This document shows, in pieces, positions 42,023 through 50,397 of a stretch of 64,000 bases of DNA. A program made the translations under genes and the position numbers. The notes below the pieces were generated by a model. The model worked only from the letters and a program-made list of their open reading frames with translations. It had not been told where the DNA came from and did no database searches. Within the stretch, counting starts at the first letter, position 1. Every line of letters starts with the position of its first letter. Source of the DNA: Bradyrhizobium iriomotense (lineage in GTDB: Bacteria; Pseudomonadota; Alphaproteobacteria; Rhizobiales; Xanthobacteraceae); the NCBI RefSeq assembly GCF_018129405.1, contig NZ_JAFCLP010000010.1, positions 1-64,000 on the forward strand, read 5' to 3'.

Positions 42023-44381
42023 CGCCACGCTTAAAACCCGGGAGATCGAGCCCAACGTCTACCTGCCGTTTGGCCGGCATGTCACCGATACAGTGATCAG
42101 TCTTACCACACGAGCCCTGCTCACGGTGATCCGGATCGAGGGGACCTCGTTTGAGACTGCCGAGACCTCGGATCTGAACGATCTTCACGGCAAACTGAAT
42201 CTCACCCTGCGCAATGTCGCAGACCCGCGCCTCGCACTCTGGACCCACCTGGTGCGCCGCCGAACGTCGGTCTATCCGGACGGTACCTTCCGGTCAGCTT
42301 TTGCGGCTGGACTCGACGCACAATATCACGAACGCCTTCAGAAAGAGGCGCTGTTTCGCAACGATCTCTATCTGACACTGGTTTGCCATCCCGGTCGTGC
42401 GGCGACGGATACGGCCGCCGCGTTCTTCAGGCGGCTTCGCCAAAGCGCCGGTCACTCCGTCGAAGTCGACGGCGAGGCCCTGAAGCGGCTTAACGATGCC
42501 ACGCGAGATGTTATCGCGGCACTCGACCGTTACGGCGCCCGTGCGGTCGGAGTGGCTGAGCGCGACGGCATCATCTTCTCAGAACCAATGGAGCTGCTCC
42601 ATGCGCTCGCCTCCGGCGAATGGATGCCGATGCCGTTGCCGCAGGGGCCGATCGGCCCCGCACTCTACTCAAATCGAGTCATCTTCGGCCGCGAAGCTCT
42701 CGAGATTCGGGCGGCCGGCGGATCGCGGTTCGCTGGCATCTTCGGACTCAAGGAATATCCGGCGTCCACCCGGCCTGGCCTGTTGAACGCGCTACTCTCG
42801 GCGCCTTTCGAGCTGGTCATTACGCAATCGTTCGCGTTTTTGGCGAAAGCCGACGCCAAGACGGTCCTGACACGAAAGCAGAACCAGCTGGTTTCGGCTC
42901 AGGATCCGGCAGCCTCGCAGATCGACGAGCTCTCTGACGCCCTCGACGATCTCGAATCCAACCGATTTGTGCTTGGAGATCATCACCTCTCGCTCTTGGT
43001 CTACGCCGACACGCCTTCGCAGCTGCAGGGACAAATGAGCGTCGCACGGCGCGCGCTTGCCGATGCGGGAGCGGTTGTCGCCCGGGAAGATCTTGGACTT
43101 GAAGCTGCCTATTGGGCGCAGCTTCCTGGGCTGTTCAAATACCGGGCGCGCACTGGCGCGATTAACTCGCGGAACTTCGCGGCGCTCTCTCCCTTTCACA
43201 CCTATCCCACCGGGCAACCTGCAGGCAACCACTGGGGACCGGCGGTGGCGATGCTCAAGACGGCGTCGGGCTCGCCCTACTATTTCTCCTTCCATCATGG
43301 CGACCTCGGCAACACCTTCATCTGCGGCCCATCGGGGTCCGGAAAAACCGTCGTGCAGAACTTCCTGCTCTCGCAGGCCGAGCGGTTAGGGGCCTCTTAC
43401 GTTTTCTTCGACAAGGACCGGGGTGCTGAGATCTTCGTGCGCGCCGCCGGCGGCACCTATCTGACCTTGCGCAACGGCATGCCGACCGGCTGCGCACCGC
43501 TTAGGGCGCTCGAGCTGACGCCAGCAAACCTTTCTTTCCTGGGCGAACTAGTTCGGAAACTCGTTACGCCGGATGACCGCCCGCTGACGGTTGTCGAGGA
43601 GGAACGGATCGATTCCGGATTGCGAGCGCTCGGTCAGCTGCGGCAAGCAGAACGTTCGTTCGGGACGCTGCGGGCTTTTCTCGGCCAGCAGGACCGCGAG
43701 GGCATCGGTGCACGGCTCGAGCGATGGTGCCGGGGCGCGCCTTTCGGCTGGGTGCTGGATGGCGAAGAGGACGCCATTGGCCTGGAAGCCCGGTTCATTG
43801 GTTTTGACATGACCGATCTCTTGGACCACCCCACCGTTCGCACGCCACTCATGATGTATCTATTTCACCGCGTCGAGCGGCTGATCGACGGCCGGCGCCT
43901 GATCATCGACATCGACGAATTCTGGAAGGCGCTGGGGGACGAGGCGTTCCGAGATCTCGCCAACAACAAGCTGAAGACCATCCGCAAGCAGAACGGTGTC
44001 ATGGTGTTTGGCACGCAGTCGCCACGCGACGCGCTGGCCTCGCCGATCGCGCACACCATCGTCGAACAATGCCCGACCCAAATCTTCCTGCCGAACGCGC
44101 GGGGCACACGCGCGGACTATGTCGACGGCTTCCATCTGACCGACACGGAATTCCGTCTGATCAAGGAGGAGCTCGCCCCCGAAAGTCGGCGCTTCCTGGT
44201 CAAGCAAGGCCACAACTCGGTGGTGGCGGAACTCGACCTCAGCGGCTTCGACGATGCGCTCGCCGTTTTGTCAGGACGCACAGAGACCGTCGAGCTGCTC
44301 GATCGCATTCGCAACCAGGTCGGTGACGATCCCGCGCATTGGCTGCCAGTGTTTCACGCCGAGAGGAGGAAAGCCCAATGA
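42015..44381 (+). CDS. virB4: VirB4 ATPase
   Basis: A 788-residue T4SS ATPase, start at ATG 42015 overlapping virB3. N-terminal CagE/VirB4 domain (EPNVYLPFGRHVTDTVISLT) and C-terminal motor with Walker A in FICGPSGSGKTVVQNFLLSQ (about residues 436-446) and Walker B in RLIIDIDEFWKAL, followed by the conserved arginine-containing VMVFGTQSPRDAL. It powers pilus and substrate transfer at the inner membrane. Confidence 0.93.
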   Translation: MRNATLKTREIEPNVYLPFGRHVTDTVISLTTRALLTVIRIEGTSFETAETSDLNDLHGKLNLTLRNVADPRLALWTHLVRRRTSVYPDGTFRSAFAAGLDAQYHERLQKEALFRNDLYLTLVCHPGRAATDTAAAFFRRLRQSAGHSVEVDGEALKRLNDATRDVIAALDRYGARAVGVAERDGIIFSEPMELLHALASGEWMPMPLPQGPIGPALYSNRVIFGREALEIRAAGGSRFAGIFGLKEYPASTRPGLLNALLSAPFELVITQSFAFLAKADAKTVLTRKQNQLVSAQDPAASQIDELSDALDDLESNRFVLGDHHLSLLVYADTPSQLQGQMSVARRALADAGAVVAREDLGLEAAYWAQLPGLFKYRARTGAINSRNFAALSPFHTYPTGQPAGNHWGPAVAMLKTASGSPYYFSFHHGDLGNTFICGPSGSGKTVVQNFLLSQAERLGASYVFFDKDRGAEIFVRAAGGTYLTLRNGMPTGCAPLRALELTPANLSFLGELVRKLVTPDDRPLTVVEEERIDSGLRALGQLRQAERSFGTLRAFLGQQDREGIGARLERWCRGAPFGWVLDGEEDAIGLEARFIGFDMTDLLDHPTVRTPLMMYLFHRVERLIDGRRLIIDIDEFWKALGDEAFRDLANNKLKTIRKQNGVMVFGTQSPRDALASPIAHTIVEQCPTQIFLPNARGTRADYVDGFHLTDTEFRLIKEELAPESRRFLVKQGHNSVVAELDLSGFDDALAVLSGRTETVELLDRIRNQVGDDPAHWLPVFHAERRKAQ

Positions 44382-45100
44382 TGATCCAACGTATGCCTAC
44401 GGTTCTCACCTCCCTGTCGGTCGTGACCCTCCTGATTGCCTCACCTGCTGGGGCGGAGATTGTGTTCGACCCAAGTGTGTTCGCGCGGCAATTTGAGCAG
44501 CTGACGGAACTGAAGAAGCAGGTCGACACCCTGACGTCGCAGCTCAAGGTCGCGCAGGACCAATTGAGCCAGGCCAAGCAGCTCTATGACAGCTTCAACA
44601 AGCGGACCAACGCCAACGACATCGGCGCGCTCTTGAACACGCCGCAGTTCCGAAAAGTTCTGCCCCAACAGTTCTCCGATATCGAACGTCTCGTCGCGGG
44701 GCAGGGTGGCGGTAACTTCGCCAACGCCATCGACCATTATCTTTCGCAGAACCGCCTTTATACCGGCAACAGCGGCAACTCGTATTACCAGAGCGAGCTC
44801 GACCGGATCGCCCGGCAGACCGGAGCCAAGCACTCCATGGGTCAGGCGGTATACGACACGGCCTCGCAGCGCATCGATGCGCTTGAGGAGCTCAGAGCTC
44901 GCATCAGCTCGGCGACTGACGCCAAAGAGGTTCTTGATCTCTCAGCGCGGCTGCAGGCCGAACAAGCGCTGCTGCAGAACGACGTGCTCCGAATGCAGGG
45001 TCTGGCCATGATCCAGCAGGCCCGGGCGGAAATGGATGGCCAGCGGGAGCGGGAGAGACGGCGACAACTGGTCGATGAAATGAAGGCGGCTCTGCAATGA
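44378..45100 (+). CDS. virB5: VirB5 minor pilin
   Basis: A 240-residue secreted protein; ATG at 44378 overlaps the virB4 stop. Signal peptide (LTSLSVVTLLIASPAGA-E), then IVFDPSVFARQFEQLTELKK and a long coiled-coil, ending in a second helical region (KEVLDLSARLQAEQALLQND). This is the VirB5/TrbJ pattern of the pilus tip adhesin. The next gene, an EexN-like lipoprotein, overlaps by four bases. Confidence 0.88.
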   Translation: MMIQRMPTVLTSLSVVTLLIASPAGAEIVFDPSVFARQFEQLTELKKQVDTLTSQLKVAQDQLSQAKQLYDSFNKRTNANDIGALLNTPQFRKVLPQQFSDIERLVAGQGGGNFANAIDHYLSQNRLYTGNSGNSYYQSELDRIARQTGAKHSMGQAVYDTASQRIDALEELRARISSATDAKEVLDLSARLQAEQALLQNDVLRMQGLAMIQQARAEMDGQRERERRRQLVDEMKAALQ

Positions 45101-45345
45101 AGACGAGACTTGCCATTGCTTTCCTCACCGTAATCGCCGCGGCTCTTACGGGCTGCAACGACGCCAACGAGGGTCAACAAGTCAAAACTGTCGGCTGGTT
45201 CCTGGATCATCGCGATGAACTTGCGGTGGCTCTCAAGGCGTGCCGCGACAATCCGGGCGAGCGCGGGAAAAGACCCGACTGCATCAATGCCAATGAAGCC
45301 AGCAAGAAGGCCTTCGTCAAAGAGATGAAGGACGCTCTGAAGTAA
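45097..45345 (+). CDS. eexN: EexN-family entry-exclusion lipoprotein
   Basis: An 82-residue lipoprotein: N-terminal signal with lipobox (AIAFLTVIAAALTG-C) and the EexN-type motif TVGWFLDHRDELAVALKACR, then DNPGERGKRPDCINANEASK. EexN proteins block redundant uptake by cells that already carry the element. Position between virB5 and virB6 is typical for this family. Coupled to virB5 by ATGA overlap. Confidence 0.85.
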   Translation: MKTRLAIAFLTVIAAALTGCNDANEGQQVKTVGWFLDHRDELAVALKACRDNPGERGKRPDCINANEASKKAFVKEMKDALK

Positions 45346-45356
45346 GGACCGCCACG

Positions 45357-46343
45357 ATGGCCGTAAACGTCTTCGACAGCTTCCTGAAGGAGTTCGAGCA
45401 ACCAATCACGGCATTCGTGTCGACGTCGGCCTCGAATCTCGCCACCTACATCGACGGTCCACTTCGTACCGCCGTGACGCTCTACGTCATTCTATATGGC
45501 TTTGCCGTGATGCGCGGCGCGATCTCCGAGCCGATCATGGAATTCGCCTGGCGGGCGATGCGGATCGTGGTCGTGGTGTTGCTGGCGACGAATTCCAGCG
45601 CGTTTCAGCAATACGTCACGAGTCTGTTCTTCGACTCGTTGCCGAAAGAAATCGGCAATGCGTTAGCGGGCTCAGGACTGAATACCAGTTCGGGAGCTCC
45701 CTTCGACCAACTTCTCTCCAAAGGAATCGACGTCGCCAATAAGATCTACGATCAAGCGGGAATCACCGATGTGGCGCCGGCACTGATTGCGGGCATTCTT
45801 CTCGTTTTTGTGGCAGTTGGTTCTTTCTTACAGTTCGCTATCCTGCTCTATGCCAAGGTTGGTCTAGGCGTTGTCATCGCACTCGGCCCGATCTTCATTG
45901 CGCTGGGACTCTTCGAAGCGACGCGCCCGTTTACAGAAGCCTGGCTTCGGCAGCTCGCGAACTTCGTGATCCTGCTTGTCCTGGTTGTCGCGCTGGTCGG
46001 GTTGATGCTGTCCACTGTCAGCGGCTTCATCGACAGGTTTGGAGCCAACGCAGGAACGGCGGGCGAGATGGTAGTGGCCGCTGTCGCCATAAGTGCCGTG
46101 CTCGGCCTATCCGGATATATCGCACTTCAGCTACCGATCATCGCAGGCGGTCTCGCCGGCGGCGGCGCGTCGCTCGCTAGCCGGCTGGTCACTAGCCCAC
46201 TGGTTGCCAATGCCACGGCGGCGGCCGGAGGTGCGTATGCCGGCGCGCGCTGGTCGGCCAGAAGGGGTCTCGCCGCCATAAGAGCCGGCCGACAGGGCGG
46301 CAGTATGCAGCGTGCCCGATCGCAGGGATCCACGGCAGCCTAA
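45357..46343 (+). CDS. virB6: VirB6 polytopic membrane protein
   Basis: A 328-residue protein with about six hydrophobic segments: AVTLYVILYGFAVMRG, MRIVVVVLLATN, ALIAGILLVFVAVGSFLQFA, GVVIALGPIFIALGLF, LANFVILLVLVVALVGLMLS and MVVAAVAISAVLGLSGYIAL. The C-terminal tail is basic (SARRGLAAIRAGRQGG). This topology and its place after eexN identify VirB6, the inner-membrane channel component. Confidence 0.9.
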   Translation: MAVNVFDSFLKEFEQPITAFVSTSASNLATYIDGPLRTAVTLYVILYGFAVMRGAISEPIMEFAWRAMRIVVVVLLATNSSAFQQYVTSLFFDSLPKEIGNALAGSGLNTSSGAPFDQLLSKGIDVANKIYDQAGITDVAPALIAGILLVFVAVGSFLQFAILLYAKVGLGVVIALGPIFIALGLFEATRPFTEAWLRQLANFVILLVLVVALVGLMLSTVSGFIDRFGANAGTAGEMVVAAVAISAVLGLSGYIALQLPIIAGGLAGGGASLASRLVTSPLVANATAAAGGAYAGARWSARRGLAAIRAGRQGGSMQRARSQGSTAA

Positions 46344-46397
46344 ACAACAATAGTCGCCAGCAATCAGGCGATAGACAACGACAGGGGCATCAGAACG

Positions 46398-46691
46398 ATG
46401 TGGCGTCGAGTATTCATCATTTGCGTCATCGCATCGCAGCTTGGAGGCTGCGGGACCTGGTCAAAGGGGCCGCCGTCATGTGACGGCACGGCTCGGCGGC
46501 CGCTCAACCGTTCGCTGTGGGATTCGGAGTCCGGCGCGCCGCCAACGACACCCGAGCCGTCGGCTTCGCCGTCCGCCCCCATCACCCGGAAAGGCGAGAG
46601 CAGCCCGCCAACGCCCTCGACCCATCTCGCCGCGTCCGGCCGGTGGGCCGACATTGAGGCCTCTTACCGCGCTTGCGGCAAGGAGGCCTGA
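46398..46691 (+). CDS. virB7: VirB7-like lipoprotein
   Basis: A 97-residue protein with a lipobox (MWRRVFIICVIASQLGG-C) and a proline/serine-rich remainder (PPTTPEPSASPSAPITRKGE). Position between virB6 and virB8 is where VirB7 or TrbH-type outer-membrane lipoproteins lie; sequence conservation in this family is low, so the assignment rests on position and the lipobox. It should stabilise VirB9 at the outer membrane. Confidence 0.7.
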   Translation: MWRRVFIICVIASQLGGCGTWSKGPPSCDGTARRPLNRSLWDSESGAPPTTPEPSASPSAPITRKGESSPPTPSTHLAASGRWADIEASYRACGKEA

Positions 46692-46692
46692 G

Positions 46693-47364
46693 ATGGTCGG
46701 CCATGATGAGCTGAAAAGCTACTTCGAGAACGCGCGGCGTTGGGAACAAGACCTGTTACTCTCGGCCCATCGCTCGCGGCGAACAGCGTGGGTGATTGCC
46801 GCGGGCTCCTGTGTCTTGGCGGTTGCCTCGGTCGGTGCGGTCGCAGCGTTGGCTCCGCTCAAGACCGTCGAGCCGTTCGTCATCCGCGTCGACAACGCGA
46901 CCGGCATTGTCGACACTGTCTCGGCCCTCAATTCGACGCCGGCGCGGTACGACGAAGCCGTCACCAAGTATTTCCTTGGACGCTATGTTCGCGCACGCGA
47001 AGGTTACAGCTATCCGGAGGCCGAAACCAATTTCCGCACGATCTCCTTGCTTTCGGGGCAGGGCGAGCAAGCGCGTTTCGCAGCCTGGTACCGCGGCTCC
47101 AATCCCGAAAGCCCGCAAGTCGTTCAGGGCCGTTTTGGGGTCGCAACAGTGCGGATCAAGGCGATCTCGCTATTGGCCGACAATGTCGCGTCCGTACGGT
47201 TCATGAAAGAGAGCCGCAAGGGCGAAGAAACCCATGTGACCCATTGGGTTTCTACCCTGACATTCTCATACGCCAACGCACCGATGTCATCGGCCGACCG
47301 TCTGATCAATCCGCTCGGCTTTCTGGTTTCGGAATATCGTGCCGATCCGGAGGTCTTGCCATGA
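46693..47364 (+). CDS. virB8: VirB8 core protein
   Basis: A 223-residue bitopic protein, start at ATG 46693 (MVGHDELKSYFENARRWEQD). One membrane segment (AWVIAAGSCVLAVASVGAVA) is followed by the periplasmic NTF2-like VirB8 domain: PLKTVEPFVIRVDNATGIVD, then YDEAVTKYFLGRYVRAREGY and NPLGFLVSEYRADPEVLP. It nucleates complex assembly. Stop overlaps the virB9 start. Confidence 0.93.
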   Translation: MVGHDELKSYFENARRWEQDLLLSAHRSRRTAWVIAAGSCVLAVASVGAVAALAPLKTVEPFVIRVDNATGIVDTVSALNSTPARYDEAVTKYFLGRYVRAREGYSYPEAETNFRTISLLSGQGEQARFAAWYRGSNPESPQVVQGRFGVATVRIKAISLLADNVASVRFMKESRKGEETHVTHWVSTLTFSYANAPMSSADRLINPLGFLVSEYRADPEVLP

Positions 47365-48212
47365 AACGTTTTGCGCTCTGGATCACTTTAGCTCTCGGGT
47401 TTGCCGGACCGGTGTTGGCGCTGCAGCAGCCAGCGCCCGGGCAACACGATGCGCGCGTACGGACCGTGACCTATGACCCAACCAATGTGGTCCGCCTTAA
47501 CGGCGTCATCCGCGCCTCGACCCAGGTCGTGTTTGCCGATGACGAGGAAATCGCCCATGTTGCGATCGGTGACGCGATCGCATGGGAGGTCGCACCCGCG
47601 GGCTCGATCCTTTTCCTCAAGCCCCGCGAAAAACACCCACCAACGAATCTGCAGGTCGTCACCACCCGACCCGACGGACGCAAGCGCTCCTATCAGTTCG
47701 AGCTGTCGATCGCTGAGACCACGCTGGCGGACAGCTACTTCGTCGTCCGCTTTGCCTATCCCGGCGACGAGATCGAGCGGCGGCGCATTGAGGCGGCTGC
47801 CCGCGGCGCAGAACGGGAAGGCGCGCTCATCGATCAGACGTTTGACCTGCATCATGCCTACGGCGCCCGCAACTGGCGTTTTTCCGCCCAAGGCTCGATC
47901 GACCTCGAACCCGAAGCCGTCTTCGACGACGGCAAGGAGACCACGTTCCGCTTCGCTGGTAATCGGGAGATCCCGGCCATCTACCTGATCAACTCGGATG
48001 GCTCTGAAAGTCTCGTCCCTAAGGATGTCCGCGGCGAGCTTGTGGTGGTCCACGCCACGGCCCGCGAGTTTCGGCTGCGCAAGGGCGACATCGTGCTCTG
48101 CATCTTCAACGAAGCGTTCGATGCTGTCGGCGTCAATCCCGGCACCAACACCACGAGCCCCTCGGTCGAGCGGCGGGCGAAGAGGCCAACTCCAACCCCA
48201 AGGGCACGATAG
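47361..48212 (+). CDS. virB9: VirB9 core protein
   Basis: A 283-residue periplasmic/outer-membrane protein with signal peptide (ALWITLALGFAGPVLA-L). VirB9 marks: DARVRTVTYDPTNVVRLNGV, then SYQFELSIAETTLADSYFVV and a C-terminal domain with NWRFSAQGSIDLEPEAVFDD. It forms the outer-membrane core with VirB7 and VirB10. ATGA overlap with virB8. Confidence 0.93.
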   Translation: MKRFALWITLALGFAGPVLALQQPAPGQHDARVRTVTYDPTNVVRLNGVIRASTQVVFADDEEIAHVAIGDAIAWEVAPAGSILFLKPREKHPPTNLQVVTTRPDGRKRSYQFELSIAETTLADSYFVVRFAYPGDEIERRRIEAAARGAEREGALIDQTFDLHHAYGARNWRFSAQGSIDLEPEAVFDDGKETTFRFAGNREIPAIYLINSDGSESLVPKDVRGELVVVHATAREFRLRKGDIVLCIFNEAFDAVGVNPGTNTTSPSVERRAKRPTPTPRAR

Positions 48213-48223
48213 GCGGGCACAAC

Positions 48224-49369
48224 ATGACCGAGCATGAGAATGAAACGCTTGCCGGCGAGCGAGGAATCACCCCGGTGGGAGGAGGGGACAATGGTCGAGC
48301 AGCCATGCTCAAACGCGGCTTCGGCGCGCTTGCGCTCACCGCATTCGCCTTTCTGATCATCTGGGGGACCTGGAAAAGCGACAAGCCGGTCAGCGAGTCC
48401 GCCCGCAAGCTCATGATCCGTCAGGCGGCGGCGTTCGAGCCCGCCGCCGAGCCACCTGCCTCACCCATCACCACGGCGTCCATCCCGGTCGCACCTGTTG
48501 CTGCCACGCCGGCGGCCCCCGCGCCGGCTCCCGACCAGATGCTGGAAAGCGCACGGCGCGCGCCGGTGCTCGCCTATAACCGGCCGGTCGCGTCGGGGCG
48601 TCCGCCCCATAATGGCCCGACCGGAAGCGTCCCCATCGATCCCTATGATTTTGGGCGGGCCGAGCCACGCAACGAGCTTGCGGACAAGCTGAAACCCACG
48701 CCGATCGAAGGCGTGCGCGCGGCCCGGCTTCACAATCGCAATCTTTTGGTCACCCAGGGCACATCGATCCCTTGCGTGCTCGAGACTGCGATGTCCTCGG
48801 ATGTGGCGGGCTTCGTCTCCTGTGTCGTGTTGCGAGATGTGATGTCGGATTCCGGCAATGTGGTGCTCATGGAAAAAGGCACTCAAGTGGTCGGCGAATA
48901 TCGTGGCAATGTCCGGCGCGGCTCCAAACGGATGTTTGTGCTATGGGCGCGCGCCAAGACGCCGACGGGCGTGATCGTGGCGCTGGCCTCGCCTGCCACT
49001 GATGCGCTCGGCCGCGCAGGGTTCGACGGCGACATCGACACGCATTTCTGGGAGCGTTTCGGTTCGGCGCTGTTGCTGTCGATCGTCAGCGATGCCTCCT
49101 CGATCGGGCGGCAGCAATTGCAAGACGGCTCGATCCAGATCAACAACACTGCTGGTGCGAGCAACACCGCCGCCGGCATCGCCGTCGAGCAATCAATCAA
49201 CATCCCGCCGACGCTGAGCAAGAACCAGGGTGAACTCGTGAATATCTTTGTCGCGCGCGACCTCGATTTCTCGTCGGTCTACCAACTTAAGCGGATCGAA
49301 AGTCGCACCCAGATTCTCGACCGCACCCTCCCCGGAGGCCTCGTCGGGCCAGCCGTGGTGACGAAATGA
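48224..49369 (+). CDS. virB10: VirB10 core protein
   Basis: A 381-residue protein: cytosolic N-terminus, one membrane segment (GALALTAFAFLIIWGTW), proline/alanine-rich linker, and the C-terminal TrbI/VirB10 domain (LLVTQGTSIPCVLETAMSSD, then KGTQVVGEYRGNVRRGSKRM and TLSKNQGELVNIFVARDLDF). It spans the envelope and senses ATPase energy. Stop overlaps the virB11 start by ATGA. Confidence 0.93.
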   Translation: MTEHENETLAGERGITPVGGGDNGRAAMLKRGFGALALTAFAFLIIWGTWKSDKPVSESARKLMIRQAAAFEPAAEPPASPITTASIPVAPVAATPAAPAPAPDQMLESARRAPVLAYNRPVASGRPPHNGPTGSVPIDPYDFGRAEPRNELADKLKPTPIEGVRAARLHNRNLLVTQGTSIPCVLETAMSSDVAGFVSCVVLRDVMSDSGNVVLMEKGTQVVGEYRGNVRRGSKRMFVLWARAKTPTGVIVALASPATDALGRAGFDGDIDTHFWERFGSALLLSIVSDASSIGRQQLQDGSIQINNTAGASNTAAGIAVEQSINIPPTLSKNQGELVNIFVARDLDFSSVYQLKRIESRTQILDRTLPGGLVGPAVVTK

Positions 49370-50397
49370 GCACAGGCGCATCGGTCAATCACGATGGCGG
49401 ACGGTTGGTGCTGGCGCGCTACCTCGAGCCGCTGGCGCCATACTTGGCCGACAACACCCTGACCGAAATCGTCGTCAACCGTCCTGGCGAGGTTTTTGTG
49501 GAAGGACCTGACGGCTGGAGACGGCAGGAGGAAGCGACGCTCACGCACGCGTACCTCTCACACCTTGCGACAGCGGCCGCCGGTCACACCCGCCAGGACA
49601 TCGGACCGGAATGTCCGGTGGTGTCGACCAGCTTGATCGGCGAGGAGCGCTGTCAAATCGTTGTGCCGCCCGCGGTCCCCGCAGGCATGATCAGTCTCAC
49701 GATCCGCAAGCCCTCAACACTAACCATGAACCTGGACGCCTTGGAGCGGGTAAAGCTGTTCGATGAGGTCCGCTCCGCCAGTGACGAACTGGATGCCGAC
49801 GAGCATCGGCTGCTCACGCTGAAAGAAACTGGCCATTGGCGCGAGTTCCTTGAGCTTGCGGTACACACTCGCCGCAACATCTTGATCTCGGGGGCGACGG
49901 GGTCCGGCAAGACCACTCTGTCCAAAGCGCTGATTGCTGCTATTCCGGCGCATCAACGGCTCATCACCATCGAAGACACCGCCGAGCTGGTCATCCCGCA
50001 TCAGAATTGCGTCCGGCTGCTCTATGCCAAGGATGGACAGGGTGTGGCCAAGATCGGCCCCCGCGAACTCCTGGAATCGTCCTTGCGCATGCGGCCTGAC
50101 CGCATTCTGCTGCAGGAGCTGCGCGACGGCACCGCCTTCTTTTATCTTAGGAATGTGAATTCGGGGCACCCGGGATCGATCACGACGGTTCACGCCGACA
50201 GCGCTCGCCTCGCCTTTGAACAAATGACTCTGCTGGTCAAGGAGAGTGCGGAAGGGCGTGACCTCCATCGCGACGATATCCGTTCGCTGTTGCTACATCT
50301 GGTCGACGTCGTCGTCCAGATGCAGAAGCGCAACGGCCGCTACCGCATCTCGGAAATCTACTATGACCCCGTTCGCAAACGCGACCACGCCCGCTAA
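49366..50397 (+). CDS. virB11: VirB11 ATPase
   Basis: A 343-residue hexameric traffic ATPase. N-terminal domain ALAPYLADNTLTEIVVNRPG; Walker A in NILISGATGSGKTTLSKALI (about residues 175-182); Walker B region PDRILLQELRDGTAFFYLRN with the GHPGSITTVHADS signature. It switches between pilus assembly and transfer. The virD4 start lies inside its last codons, a 35-base overlap. Confidence 0.94.
   Translation: MSTGASVNHDGGRLVLARYLEPLAPYLADNTLTEIVVNRPGEVFVEGPDGWRRQEEATLTHAYLSHLATAAAGHTRQDIGPECPVVSTSLIGEERCQIVVPPAVPAGMISLTIRKPSTLTMNLDALERVKLFDEVRSASDELDADEHRLLTLKETGHWREFLELAVHTRRNILISGATGSGKTTLSKALIAAIPAHQRLITIEDTAELVIPHQNCVRLLYAKDGQGVAKIGPRELLESSLRMRPDRILLQELRDGTAFFYLRNVNSGHPGSITTVHADSARLAFEQMTLLVKESAEGRDLHRDDIRSLLLHLVDVVVQMQKRNGRYRISEIYYDPVRKRDHAR

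Noticed and set aside
46740-48212. 490-codon plus-strand frame covering virB8 and virB9
   Set aside because: Its first half is a frame-shifted reading of virB8; only the second half is VirB9, which has its own ATG at 47361 overlapping the virB8 stop.
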